Below are positions 1-8,827 of a stretch of 60,567 nucleotides of DNA, in pieces. A model generated the notes under the pieces. The model was not told the origin of the DNA. It saw nothing but the letters and a program-made list of their open reading frames with translations, and did not search any database. Position 1 is the stretch's first letter. Each line of letters opens with the position of its first letter. A program made the translations under genes and the position numbers. Source of the DNA: Armatimonadetes bacterium 55-13. GTDB lineage: Bacteria; Armatimonadota; Fimbriimonadia; Fimbriimonadales; Fimbriimonadaceae. The stretch is from assembly GCA_001898035.1 (NCBI GenBank), contig MKRX01000009.1, positions 31,290 through 91,856 of the forward strand, in the 5' to 3' direction.

Positions 1-957
1 CCCGCTGACCGAATTTTCTTTGGAGACTCATCCGGGGACATCAGACACATGAACCCAGACGGCTCGGATGTCCAAACCTATGTAGACCTAAACGACAACT
101 ACCGTGGTTTCGCCCAAAGCCCCGTGAATTCCAACAAAGTCGTCTTCGGCTACACCGCCTCTCCGGGTCCCAACGCCGACTACGCGATTTACACCAACAC
201 CACCGTCAGTATCTCCGGAGCCACTAAACTCACCACCACCACGTTCAAGAACTTCGGGTCCATGCAATTCACTCCCGATGGAACTAAGGTGGTCTTTACC
301 GGAGCGCACCTTAACCCAACCCCAGATGACCCAAATTTCCCTGAGTACATCTACCGACTCTACGTCATGAGCTCAACGACGGCAAACCAGACCGTTAGCG
401 ATGCAGGAGCCTTAGACTTTGCCGACGATGCATTCGTAGCCCCATCGGGAACCAGGGTGGTCTACACTTACTTCCCGCTCAACGCAAGCAACTCCAAGAT
501 CAAGGCTATCAACCTCGACAAGTCAAACCCCACCGTCCTCGCGAGCACTGGCAATAGCTTTTTCCCGCAGTACAGCAAGACAGGCACAAAGATCAGCTTC
601 TCATCCGACCGAAGTGGCCAGTTTGAAATCTGGACCATGGACGCTGATGGTGCAAACGCCAGCAAAGTCACTTCCGATAATTCCTCAACCACCGATCGCA
701 ACTACGGAAGCACCTGGAGCCCGGACGGAACCCAAATTGCCTACACTCGAATCACTCTTGATTCGTCGTCGAGTGGTGTGTACAAGAAAACCATCGGATC
801 AGGTGGGTCCACGCACTTGTTCACTGACTATGTTCAAACCTTCACCTACTGGACCCCCGAAGGCACAATCAGTTTGTCACGCTCAGCAAAGCACTACGGC
901 GGACTAACCCTCGGAACATCCGAGCGAGTAAAGAGATTCCTTGGACTGACACCCTAA
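1..957 (+). CDS. PD40/TolB-like beta-propeller protein, C-terminal part
   Basis: The frame is open from base 1, so the gene begins upstream of the window and the ATG at 49 is internal. The visible 318 residues carry repeated PD40-type strands such as FTPDGTKVVFTG, SPDGTQIAYTRI and DRSGQFEIWTMDADG, the pattern of TolB-like six-bladed propellers. Asp/Ser-rich loops and the motif IRHMNPDGSD at the truncated start mark blade boundaries. The family is usually extracytoplasmic and often binds protein or glycan partners, but the signal peptide and any other domain lie outside the window. The C-terminus has no anchor. A perfect hairpin follows the stop. The fold is well supported; the partner is unknown. 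Confidence 0.8.
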   Translation, partial: PADRIFFGDSSGDIRHMNPDGSDVQTYVDLNDNYRGFAQSPVNSNKVVFGYTASPGPNADYAIYTNTTVSISGATKLTTTTFKNFGSMQFTPDGTKVVFTGAHLNPTPDDPNFPEYIYRLYVMSSTTANQTVSDAGALDFADDAFVAPSGTRVVYTYFPLNASNSKIKAINLDKSNPTVLASTGNSFFPQYSKTGTKISFSSDRSGQFEIWTMDADGANASKVTSDNSSTTDRNYGSTWSPDGTQIAYTRITLDSSSSGVYKKTIGSGGSTHLFTDYVQTFTYWTPEGTISLSRSAKHYGGLTLGTSERVKRFLGLTP

Positions 958-962
958 ATGGA

Positions 963-992
963 CGCGGGGGCGGCATAAGTGCCGCCCCCGCG
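963..992. terminator. Bidirectional hairpin between convergent genes
   Basis: A perfect 13-bp stem (963-975 with 980-992) and a TAAG loop sit between the propeller gene and mqnC. The stem is almost entirely G/C. No T-tract follows on either strand, so this is a terminator by position and stem strength rather than by the canonical U-run. Confidence 0.75.
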
Positions 993-1015
993 ATGGGATT
1001 GTCTCTAGGTCAAAG

Positions 1016-2110
1016 CTAGATTAACTCGTAGCGAGTGTTTCGACGCTTCGCCTCAAATCCGGCGCCCTTGATAATTCTCTCAAATTCTTCAGCACTCAAG
1101 ATAAACTTGTTCCCGGCAGCGGAAACAACATTCTCTTCGATCATAACTGACCCGAAATCGTTAGCCCCATAATTCAGAGCAGCCTGAGCAATTTTGGGGC
1201 CTTGCGTCAGAATCGAGACTTGAAGATTATCGAAATTGTCCAAGAACAGTCTCGAAATCGCCACCGTCCTCAAATAGTCCGCGCCCGATGCCTTATTTGA
1301 AATCGGAAGATTCGTATCCTCCGGCTGAAAGTTCCAGGTGATAAAGGCTCGGAATGGAGAACATTCGTCTTGCAGGTCACGAATGCGGCCCAGGTGTTCG
1401 ACTCGATCTTCAATCGTTTCGACATGTCCAAACATCATCGACGCCGTACTCCTAATCCCAAGCGCGGATGCCGCGCGCATACACTCCAGCCACTCATCGG
1501 TGGTGTCTTTATAGGGAGCAATGATCTTTCTCACTCGATCGACGAGAATCTCTCCTCCAGCTCCTGGGATCGAATGAAGACCGGCCGCTTTCAGCCGCTC
1601 CAGTGTTTCCACAAGCGTCAGCTTCGAGATGTGAGCGATATAGATGATCTCCGCTGGTGAAAGCGCGTGCAGGATGACCTGAGGAAAGCGTTCTTTGATC
1701 TTGCCAAAAATCCCCTCGTAGTAATCGATCTTTAGCTTAGGGTTTAGGCCCCCCTGAAAGAGGATCTCCACTCCACCTTTTTCCACGGTGTCTTGAACCT
1801 TTGACAAGATCTCTTCGTCGCTGTGCAAATATCCCTCGGGACTGTTAGGCACGCGGTAGAACGCGCAAAACTTGCAGCGAACCCAGCACACGTTCGTGTA
1901 GTTCAGAATGCGACCGATGATGTAGGTGACGGTTTGGGGGTCGGTGACTTGCCTACGCCTGAAGTGAGCCAAAGTTGCGAGGTCCAGCAAATTTGGGTGC
2001 TGGTAAAGATATAAAGCATCTTCCGCCGTCAGCCTTTGGTTGCCGTAAATCTTATCCGCAATGGTGTCGATACTGATTCCTGCCAATCGATCGGGCGCAA
2101 TAGTGGCCAT
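1016..2110 (-). CDS. mqnC: Cyclic dehypoxanthinyl futalosine synthase (MqnC)
   Basis: Radical SAM enzyme of the futalosine route to menaquinone; it cyclises dehypoxanthinyl futalosine. The cluster motif is C75-VWVR-type spacing, CxxxCxxC at residues 75, 79 and 82, followed by FCAFYR. Family signatures include FQGGLNPKL, HALSPAEI, HSIPGAGGEIL and STASMMFGHVET; the length of 364 aa is normal. I place the start at the ATG at 2110 instead of 2116, because a TAAACT hexamer (2118-2123, minus strand) ends seven bases before it and no Shine-Dalgarno is present. Other mqn genes are not in the window. MqnE is the closest alternative, but the SIPGAG and MMFGH motifs favour MqnC. Confidence 0.93.
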   Translation of the reverse strand: MATIAPDRLAGISIDTIADKIYGNQRLTAEDALYLYQHPNLLDLATLAHFRRRQVTDPQTVTYIIGRILNYTNVCWVRCKFCAFYRVPNSPEGYLHSDEEILSKVQDTVEKGGVEILFQGGLNPKLKIDYYEGIFGKIKERFPQVILHALSPAEIIYIAHISKLTLVETLERLKAAGLHSIPGAGGEILVDRVRKIIAPYKDTTDEWLECMRAASALGIRSTASMMFGHVETIEDRVEHLGRIRDLQDECSPFRAFITWNFQPEDTNLPISNKASGADYLRTVAISRLFLDNFDNLQVSILTQGPKIAQAALNYGANDFGSVMIEENVVSAAGNKFILSAEEFERIIKGAGFEAKRRNTRYELI

Positions 2111-2117
2111 CACCATT

Positions 2118-2123
2118 AGTTTA
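2118..2123 (-). promoter_or_regulatory. Candidate -10 box for leaderless mqnC
   Basis: TAAACT on the minus strand ends seven bases before the ATG at 2110. The predicted transcription start falls on or next to the start codon. No convincing -35 box is visible. Confidence 0.45.
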
Positions 2124-2168
2124 CTTGGTTGAACCGTCCAACTTTCAGGATTTTATGAAAGTTCAAGA

Positions 2169-2197
2169 TTGCTCTTCTTTTGAAGCGATCATATAAT
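2169..2197 (+). promoter_or_regulatory. Promoter TTGCTC-17-TATAAT
   Basis: A -35-like TTGCTC (2169-2174), a 17-base spacer and a perfect TATAAT (2192-2197). The predicted start of transcription is at about 2204, exactly on the first of two tandem ATG codons, which predicts a leaderless mRNA. Confidence 0.65.
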
Positions 2198-2203
2198 GCA
2201 TTT

Positions 2204-4021
2204 ATGATGCGTTTACATTTTTTTGGAGTATGCATCGTTATCCTGGGCGTGTCGTTAACTCAAGCCCAGGATTGGGATGCAAGGGGGCAGATTCAATCTC
2301 GAGATACCCAAATTGAGCGTCGGAACGGAAACGTTATCGAAGGCACCGAACTCGTTCATTACGAGTACCGCGTTTTTACCAAGTTGGTCCCCACCGATGA
2401 CCTGAAATCGAAATATCACATTTCTCATGACAACGTTTGCCAAGGGAAGAAACACAAAGCGCATGAGGAATGCGATCTTTCCTGCGATAAGAAAGACACC
2501 AAAGTCAAGAAGGTGACTGTTCGTGGTCAAGCTGAATCACTTTCTGGCGCCATGCGCCAGATGGAACAGGAATCAGCGAAGCTCGCGAGGAAGTTAGGAA
2601 TGCCTGGCGGGCCCAATAATTGGAGTTCGGAAACTTCTTCCTACATCCATCAGATGAAGAGAGACTGCGAGTCAAAGTCCATAGAATTGACCTCTCTTCC
2701 TCACGAAAATCCCTGCACGCTCGTCACCGAATACTTTGGATGTAAAAAAACTGAAATCCACGTTAAGGGTGAGTTTTGGAAAGTCGGGGTATATCGGTCC
2801 CACGGTGTAAACACGCCGATCAATGAGAAGATTGCCGAACACGAAGGAACCGTTGTGAATCTGTGGTATCCCTTTGATAAAGCCGTCGGGAGCGCCACAA
2901 CGGTCACCTGCCGCTGTAAGGAAAGGCCAAAGGATAAACCTACCGTTTCGGACAAACCGGTTTTGAGCCTCGGCTCCACGCTCAAGAAGGGAGACCCTCC
3001 AGGGCCGACACTTGGTGGGCTGGAATTTTATGTTGAGGAGTCGGGACTCGGATGCCTCCCCTCCCCTGAGCAAATTCTTATGCAGTGCTCAGGCCAATCA
3101 CTCACGAAATGCGAATTGTCCATCACCAACAAGACTAGCGACGATCTTATATGTCGCCTGCCTTTGGGAGCGGAAATCGTTCCTGAAGACAGTGGAACGC
3201 AAGTCATGACTTGCACAGAACCCTTGGAACTTATTTGTAAGTCGTCATGGTCTTGGGATATCGTCGCCGGATTTCTTCCGTCAACACCGAGCTTCGAAAC
3301 GGCCACAATTCGAGTGGCGTGTACTGAACTGCATAAAAAGGAGCCAAGCGCCAAAACGAAATTTACGATCGTTCCGCCTCAAGATCCTTTGCTCGTTGCA
3401 ATTCTTGAGCAACCAGCCCAAAGCTCGTTCTTCGCAAACGCTATCGTTCAGGGTCGAGTTTGGATCTACAGGGATCAGGCTTCACTTGCGGAGATTAACA
3501 AGAGGATGGTTCCGGGTCTGACGGAAGGTATGTATCTTAATGCGCTCCTCGGACTCAATCAAGCTGGAGTCGACCTCTCGGACCGGAAGTTCGCGAAATG
3601 CGTAGACGCAAACCTACTCAAGTCAAGCGGTTCCTCTGAAGAAGCAACGGCGTGGTTCGTCGCATACCTTGCCGAACAGTCTCCTAATGACCTACTTGCC
3701 GTTGGCAAATACCTGGTGCAATCCTTTGCGGTCAAGGAAGCAGTAGATGTGCGGCATCTTGCTCATGTGGCAGACGTCTGCTTGCGATCAGTGGATCCCA
3801 ATGTTCTTAACTTGGGCGTGTCGCTACTTGAAAAAGCAATACCGGCAGAACTCGCGCCAGAATTTCAAAAGTCCGGCGGGATAAATGCACTTCGACTAGC
3901 GTTAGCCCTTAACGACAAGGAACTTGTCAAGCGGGCGTTTGCTGTTGGGAAATCATGGGAGAGCCCCGAAGCCAAGGAGCTGCTAAACAATGCCGAGTTC
4001 TTCGGAGCAGCCCAGGGGTAG
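2204..4021 (+). CDS. Secreted Cys-rich protein of unknown function
   Basis: A 605-aa protein with a clear signal peptide (MMRLHFFGVCIVILGVSLTQ, cleavage near AQA). A longer reading from a TTG at 2180 would run through the promoter, so I reject it. Residues 70-230 hold a cluster of cysteines (VCQG, ECDLSCD, DCES, PCTL, FGCKK, VTCRCK) consistent with disulfides after export. The middle contains beta-rich segments with CTELH- and MTCTEP-like Cys. The last 200 residues look helical and repeat-like. I recognise no family. It is a single gene bounded by its own promoter. Confidence 0.75.
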   Translation: MMRLHFFGVCIVILGVSLTQAQDWDARGQIQSRDTQIERRNGNVIEGTELVHYEYRVFTKLVPTDDLKSKYHISHDNVCQGKKHKAHEECDLSCDKKDTKVKKVTVRGQAESLSGAMRQMEQESAKLARKLGMPGGPNNWSSETSSYIHQMKRDCESKSIELTSLPHENPCTLVTEYFGCKKTEIHVKGEFWKVGVYRSHGVNTPINEKIAEHEGTVVNLWYPFDKAVGSATTVTCRCKERPKDKPTVSDKPVLSLGSTLKKGDPPGPTLGGLEFYVEESGLGCLPSPEQILMQCSGQSLTKCELSITNKTSDDLICRLPLGAEIVPEDSGTQVMTCTEPLELICKSSWSWDIVAGFLPSTPSFETATIRVACTELHKKEPSAKTKFTIVPPQDPLLVAILEQPAQSSFFANAIVQGRVWIYRDQASLAEINKRMVPGLTEGMYLNALLGLNQAGVDLSDRKFAKCVDANLLKSSGSSEEATAWFVAYLAEQSPNDLLAVGKYLVQSFAVKEAVDVRHLAHVADVCLRSVDPNVLNLGVSLLEKAIPAELAPEFQKSGGINALRLALALNDKELVKRAFAVGKSWESPEAKELLNNAEFFGAAQG

Positions 4022-4059
4022 TCACTATGAGACAAAGTTCTTAAGATATCCAAAGCCCA

Positions 4060-4088
4060 TTGACGGCCCATAGATTTCAGATTTTTAT
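4060..4088 (+). promoter_or_regulatory. Candidate promoter TTGACG-17-TTTTAT
   Basis: TTGACG (4060-4065), a 17-base spacer and TTTTAT (4083-4088) lie in the 134-base gap before the small secreted protein. The -10 is weak (4 of 6). It predicts a leader of about 60 bases, consistent with the Shine-Dalgarno used by that gene. Confidence 0.35.
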
Positions 4089-4155
4089 CAGAAATCCCCC
4101 TGTCACGGGCGAACGCATTCAGGGAAAATCGAATCTAACGGTTGGAGTTCCAAAT

Positions 4156-4524
4156 ATGAAGAAGCTCATCAATGCTCTCGTCGTCGTTGCCGCTCTGGCA
4201 ATGTCCGTTTCCGTCTTTGCTCAGCCAAGCGCACCTAAGGCATCAGGTGGCGCTCTACATTCTCAGAAATCTGCTGCCGCCACTAAACTGTCTGGAATCG
4301 TGAAAGGCAGTCCCGTTGGAAAGACCTTTACGTTGACTTCAAAGGGCAAGCCGCCCGTGAAGGTCGATTGCTCAAAGGCGAAGATTCGCATGAACGGAAA
4401 GTTCATTTCGATCAACGATGTCAAAGGTGGCTCCATCGTCAACGTCGAAGGAAAAATGATGGGCGATCACTTTATGGCTGACAAGGTAGACGTCAAGTCC
4501 ATTCCCGGCAAGAAGAAGAACTAA
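4156..4524 (+). CDS. Small secreted protein, possible OB-like fold
   Basis: The start is the ATG at 4156, preceded by GGAG eight bases upstream; the longer open frame from 4060 has no support. The 122-aa product begins with a signal peptide (MKKLINALVVVAALAMSVSV, cleavage after FAQ). The mature part is short, basic and beta-rich, with SGIVKGSPVGKTFTLTSKGK, KIRMNGKFISINDVKGG and VNVEGKMMGD, resembling small periplasmic beta-barrel domains of the DUF5666/OB type. It ends in a Lys tail. Function is not known; the fold suggestion is inference from strand pattern. Confidence 0.75.
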   Translation: MKKLINALVVVAALAMSVSVFAQPSAPKASGGALHSQKSAAATKLSGIVKGSPVGKTFTLTSKGKPPVKVDCSKAKIRMNGKFISINDVKGGSIVNVEGKMMGDHFMADKVDVKSIPGKKKN

Positions 4525-4541
4525 ACTTCCCTTTCAAACCT

Positions 4542-4569
4542 TGAGGTGGCGCAATTCATCGCCACCTCA
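4542..4569. terminator. Bidirectional hairpin between convergent genes
   Basis: Perfect 10-bp stem TGAGGTGGCG / CGCCACCTCA (4542-4551, 4560-4569) with an 8-base loop, between the small secreted protein and the fucosidase. No T-tract on either side. Confidence 0.75.
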
Positions 4570-4570
4570 C

Positions 4571-5896
4571 CTACAGTCGATATTTCAGGACAGGAGGCCA
4601 AGCTAGTCCCTTGGCCTCTAGTGGAAGGGTTACGACCGTATAACTCTCTTGCTCAAGAACCTTCGGCGGAACCGGACACCCCAAGATCTCGACATCGGAC
4701 GACGATCGCGGGCGCAAAGCCGCCAACGTGGCCTCACTCCCTTCCATGAGGAATGCGTAGACATACTCGCCTTTTGAAGTGAACTTCACATGACCATCTC
4801 GGTATGGCGCCACGGCTCGGGTTCCATGGATAGCTTCGCTATTCGTTTCCATCCAGACCGCGATTTCTTCTAACCTCTCGATGGCTTGCGGAGTAAATTC
4901 GCCGTCCGGAGTTGGACCTATTCCGATCAAGAAATTGCCTCCCTTAGACACAATATCGATGAGCATTTCTAGTATCTCAGCTGTTGAGCGGTATGTGTCA
5001 CGCGGGTGATATTTCCAATTCTGAGCCATGCACAGACAAGATTCCCAGGGCCTTGAAAGGGGTGCAGTGGGAATCTCATGCTCGGGAGTAATGAAATCTT
5101 CAAATTCGTCGCCAACGGTGCGATTTGCGACAAGAAGGTCTGGCTGCAGTTTTCGAGCCATCTGAACCATTCCAGACATATCGATGTCCTCGTTCCTTTC
5201 AGTTTTAACCCAGCCTGCATCCAACCACAGGATGTCGATTTTTCCGTAATTCGACATCAATTCACGAATCTGATCATGGGTGTACTGAACGAACCTCTTC
5301 CAGCGCTCTGGATCATGAGAGGTATTTGCCTGCCGGGAATCGATTGGAAACTCTGGCGACCAATAGTCTGGGCAATGCCAATCAGCTTTGGAAAAATACA
5401 CGGAGATAGCAAGCCCTTCGGCCTGAAATGCGTCACAAAGCCCCTTATAAACGTCCGCCCTCGGATCGTCGCGAAACGGAGATTCGGGGCCAGTTATACG
5501 GTACTCAGTGGTCTCGGTATCCCACATGCAAAAACCGTCGTGGTGCTTGCTCGTGAGGGATACGTACTTGATTCCCGCCTTCTTTGCAAGGCTTGCCCAC
5601 TTGTGGGGGTCATAATTGACCGGATTAAATTGCTTGTTCAGCGCCCAGTAATCTTGCTGAAACAACGCGAGGTCTTTGCCCCTGCTCGTCCAGCAATCCA
5701 TCTCATCGTTTCGAGCCCAGGGATCACCCGGCGATAGGGGCCATGATTCACAGCAATCCCAAAGCGCATACGGTCCCCAATGCAAAATGAGACCAAACTT
5801 GAGATCTTGAAACCATTCAAGCCGTTCCTGAAGCCAAGCAGGGACCGTCTCCCTTTGCGTTTCGTTATAAGCAATGACATCTTCCCTTTCAAGCAT
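4571..5896 (-). CDS. Alpha-L-fucosidase (GH29)
   Basis: A 441-aa glycoside hydrolase family 29 enzyme that releases alpha-L-fucose. Visible signatures are FGLILHWGPYALWD near residue 34, SLTSKHHDGFCMWDT (113-127) and DILWLDAGW, where D226 is the expected nucleophile. The C-terminal beta-sandwich is short. There is no signal peptide, so it probably acts inside the cell, unlike many exported GH29 enzymes. It starts three bases after the stop of the M1-type peptidase and is co-transcribed with it. GDP-fucose synthesis genes lie about 3 kb away, so fucose may be both made and recycled here; that link is inference. Confidence 0.9.
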   Translation of the reverse strand: MLEREDVIAYNETQRETVPAWLQERLEWFQDLKFGLILHWGPYALWDCCESWPLSPGDPWARNDEMDCWTSRGKDLALFQQDYWALNKQFNPVNYDPHKWASLAKKAGIKYVSLTSKHHDGFCMWDTETTEYRITGPESPFRDDPRADVYKGLCDAFQAEGLAISVYFSKADWHCPDYWSPEFPIDSRQANTSHDPERWKRFVQYTHDQIRELMSNYGKIDILWLDAGWVKTERNEDIDMSGMVQMARKLQPDLLVANRTVGDEFEDFITPEHEIPTAPLSRPWESCLCMAQNWKYHPRDTYRSTAEILEMLIDIVSKGGNFLIGIGPTPDGEFTPQAIERLEEIAVWMETNSEAIHGTRAVAPYRDGHVKFTSKGEYVYAFLMEGSEATLAALRPRSSSDVEILGCPVPPKVLEQESYTVVTLPLEAKGLAWPPVLKYRL

Positions 5897-5899
5897 CTT

Positions 5900-7717
5900 C
5901 TACTTGGTCACCGATGAGAGGGTGTAGGGGAAGGAGTCGACTTCCTGGGAAGTAGGTTCAAAGTCCGTATCAATGGAGAAAGTTGCCTGCGGCGAGTGCA
6001 TCTCAACGACTTTTTCTGCACTGAGAGGTCCTCGGCGTACTCGAACGATAAATCGAAGCCGGAAAGGACTAGGTGTACCTGACTGCTTCACGGTCACTCG
6101 TGTCCGCCAATTCCGTTCGATTTTGGCCTGATCTCCACTTAACACCTGGAGACTTGGAAAATTGGCATTTGAAACCCATTGATTCCAGAACCAATCAAGT
6201 TTCTGACCAGAAGACTTCTCAAAATAGGGTCGTAGATCTGTCCAGGTTGTTTCCTTACCGAGTCTATCCTTGATCATCGCCCGTAGGGCTTCCATCATTT
6301 TGCCCTTACCAATCTCATATTCAAGCATCTTCATCACGTACGCACCGCGCCAGTAGGTGGCGCTGTTGTTTGCGTAAGCAACGTCCATATCGATCAAAGG
6401 TGTTTTGAGATTAACCGTACGCAGACCATTTTCTAGCGTGCGGTCATTGTTGTTTTGAAAGGCGACGCTATCGATGTATTGCGTCAAGCCTTCATTCCAG
6501 GTATCGCGGGTGTACGCACAAGGGACGATGCCACCGAAGTAGGTGTGTCCCATTTCATGGCTGACAAATCGCAACGTGTAGCCCTTTTGAAGGAGGGTGT
6601 GACTGTAGCTCTCAATTCCATAGTATCCAGTTGCATCGAAACACCAATAGTGATCAAAGGGAAATGGCCCGAGGTTGTCCTCGTAGAACTTCATCGCCGC
6701 AACCATTTGATCCACTTCTTTTTGTCCCCGATCCTTTTCGACCGGCTCAAGCTGATAGGATCGAAAATTCTTACCGTTCACGGTGGATTCCGCGACGAGT
6801 CTGTAACGTCCCCCAATCACCTTGGGATAACTAATGGGCAGGTCGCACTGGAAGGATTTAGTTTGCTGTCCAGGTTGCGTGTCGATAGGTCCAAGGCCGT
6901 CAGATGAAGAATCTATCTCCTTACCCTCCGCCTTCAGAACCCAATCTGCTGGTCCGGAGATCCGAACGATCGAGGGATGCGGAAGTCTTCCGATGCTGGG
7001 CACCCACCATGCCGTTACATATGCCTGCTTTTCATTGATTTTGTCTTGGGTAGACGTATTAACCACTCCGCTATAGGTGAACTCCAGCTTTGAGTTGGGC
7101 TTGGAGGTCCAAGGGATGAGTAACCCGCCGGCCCTGACCACATCTCCGGCACTGGGGCTGGGCACTCCACCGCCGGCGTCAATCACTTTGGAAGTCGCCC
7201 CGCCCATCTTCACCGCCGACAGGCTGTAGACGTCATTAAGCCTGAAGATGGGTGCGCGTGAGGTTGCCTTGCCGTCTAGTTCGACCACGGATCGGACGCT
7301 AATTTTGTGTTCACTGGGCGAAAGTTGGGCCGCAGTCGCCATCTTGGCAATACGGGTTTCGATCCCAGCCCACTCTGGCAACTCACGGCCGAGTTTGAGT
7401 CCATCATTTGTTCTCAAAAGGCCATATACGGGGTCGTGGTCTTGCTCAATTTCCTGTTGCGTATGAAAAACTGCCCAGTACGGAGCCGTGTCTTCCCATC
7501 CCGGAGGAGCGGGAATGATATCTACCTTTACCGCCCTGAGCCCTCCCTGTCGTGATGCCATTTCAAAGAGATATGCAGAATCCTCCTTGTTCTGAAACAG
7601 CTGTTCAACCTTTGAACTCACCCCGCTACTCACTACACTCCGGCTATAGGTCAGAAACTGCGCGGGGTTGACGATGACAGGCGTTTGAATCAACAATAGG
7701 GTGGCCAGAAACGTCAT
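5900..7717 (-). CDS. M1-type zinc metallopeptidase, exported
   Basis: A 605-aa protein with a hydrophobic leader (MTFLATLLLIQTPVIV) and the gluzincin motif H387-E388-M-G-H391, with the third ligand E409 in WNEGLTQY, exactly 18 residues on. YYGIESYSHTLL precedes the zinc motif in the position of the M1 exopeptidase segment, but the classical GAMEN is not intact, so the substrate preference is unclear. The C-terminal part contains a beta domain (TVKQSGTPSPFRLRF) typical of M1 relatives. It probably degrades peptides outside the cytoplasm. It is the first gene of a two-gene operon with the fucosidase. The start at 7717 has no clear Shine-Dalgarno. Confidence 0.85.
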   Translation of the reverse strand: MTFLATLLLIQTPVIVNPAQFLTYSRSVVSSGVSSKVEQLFQNKEDSAYLFEMASRQGGLRAVKVDIIPAPPGWEDTAPYWAVFHTQQEIEQDHDPVYGLLRTNDGLKLGRELPEWAGIETRIAKMATAAQLSPSEHKISVRSVVELDGKATSRAPIFRLNDVYSLSAVKMGGATSKVIDAGGGVPSPSAGDVVRAGGLLIPWTSKPNSKLEFTYSGVVNTSTQDKINEKQAYVTAWWVPSIGRLPHPSIVRISGPADWVLKAEGKEIDSSSDGLGPIDTQPGQQTKSFQCDLPISYPKVIGGRYRLVAESTVNGKNFRSYQLEPVEKDRGQKEVDQMVAAMKFYEDNLGPFPFDHYWCFDATGYYGIESYSHTLLQKGYTLRFVSHEMGHTYFGGIVPCAYTRDTWNEGLTQYIDSVAFQNNNDRTLENGLRTVNLKTPLIDMDVAYANNSATYWRGAYVMKMLEYEIGKGKMMEALRAMIKDRLGKETTWTDLRPYFEKSSGQKLDWFWNQWVSNANFPSLQVLSGDQAKIERNWRTRVTVKQSGTPSPFRLRFIVRVRRGPLSAEKVVEMHSPQATFSIDTDFEPTSQEVDSFPYTLSSVTK

Positions 7718-7798
7718 ACCAATAGTTTGGACGAATCATCACCCGCAACTTTCTCAGCGCAGCGTTCAAACTCGGGAAAAAGTAGAATGAAATAGATC

Positions 7799-8827
7799 AT
7801 GAGCGAGCTCGATAGTCGAAAAAAGTCCATCTTGCGAGCCGTCATCATCGAGTATGTAACCGGCGCCGAACCAGTGGGAAGTGAGCTCCTGGTTCAAAAG
7901 TATTCCTTAGGCGTCAAATCTGCGACTATTCGAAATGAACTCGCCGAAATGTCCGAATTGGGCTACTTGGAACAGCCTCATACTAGCGCCGGAAGAATTC
8001 CTAGCGACCAAGGCTACCGCTTCTATGTCGACCAACTTCTCCAGACAAAGGAGCCTGATACGGTCAGTAGGGAGCGACTCGAGTCCGTGGCCGAAGAAGG
8101 CGAAGCGCTTCAAACCCAACTTCGGGAAATGACGCGAGCCCTCAGTCGACTGACTCACCTGCTAAGCGTCGCAACAACAGTTCGAGACGTCGGAATCACG
8201 GTCAAGAGCGCTTTGGTCAGTGCAATTGGTCCACAGCAGGCCCTGCTCGTCCTGATGATGAGCAACGGACACATTGAGAATCGCCTATTGGAGTGCCCTG
8301 CAGGCTTAAGCTTACAGGATGTGGGCGCAGCCAACGAGCTATTGCAAATGGCGATCGTTGGGCTATCCCTTAGAGACCTACGTCGTGCCAAGGCTCCCGC
8401 TTCCCGATTTGCCGGAGCCTCCGAAAAGTTTCACTCGGCAATCTGGACACAGATCCGGAGCATAGCTAAGGAAATGACGCGCGGACTTATGATCACCGAG
8501 GGTGAAGAGTTTATGTTCGGGCAACCTGAGTTCCAGCGAGATCTCAGTTCACTGGCCGAGTTCATTGACTATCTTCATAACTCCGACTCGTTTTACGAGG
8601 CAGTTAGCGGCCAGCCCACCGCGCAAACGGTCACTATCGGGCGCGAGAACCGTCATGAGAAGCTGCACCAGATGAGCGTGGTGCGTCAAAGTTTCTATGT
8701 GGGAGATCAAGAAGCCGGAGTGATTTCACTGGTCGGCCCGACCAGAATGGCCTACGATGCAGGAATTCCTTTGGTGAGCTTCACGGCCAAGGTGCTGAGC
8801 GAGTCGCTCACCAAATATTTCGGCTAA
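7799..8827 (+). CDS. hrcA: Heat-inducible transcription repressor HrcA
   Basis: A 342-aa protein of normal HrcA length. The N-terminal winged helix includes ILRAVIIEYVTGAEPVGSE, ATIRNELAEMSELGYLEQPH and TSAGRIPSDQGYRFYVD, which are family hallmarks. The middle and C-terminal parts match the GAF-like and insertion domains. HrcA normally represses groE and dnaK operons by binding CIRCE. Here grpE, dnaK and dnaJ are absent from the neighbourhood and I saw no CIRCE in the window, so it acts in trans. A TAGAAT hexamer at 7783-7788 precedes the start by ten bases. The stop overlaps the fcl stop by four bases on the other strand. Confidence 0.95.
   Translation: MSELDSRKKSILRAVIIEYVTGAEPVGSELLVQKYSLGVKSATIRNELAEMSELGYLEQPHTSAGRIPSDQGYRFYVDQLLQTKEPDTVSRERLESVAEEGEALQTQLREMTRALSRLTHLLSVATTVRDVGITVKSALVSAIGPQQALLVLMMSNGHIENRLLECPAGLSLQDVGAANELLQMAIVGLSLRDLRRAKAPASRFAGASEKFHSAIWTQIRSIAKEMTRGLMITEGEEFMFGQPEFQRDLSSLAEFIDYLHNSDSFYEAVSGQPTAQTVTIGRENRHEKLHQMSVVRQSFYVGDQEAGVISLVGPTRMAYDAGIPLVSFTAKVLSESLTKYFG

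Noticed and set aside
5078-5737. 219-codon plus-strand frame inside the fucosidase gene
   Set aside because: It overlaps the conserved GH29 catalytic region on the other strand and has no start signal.
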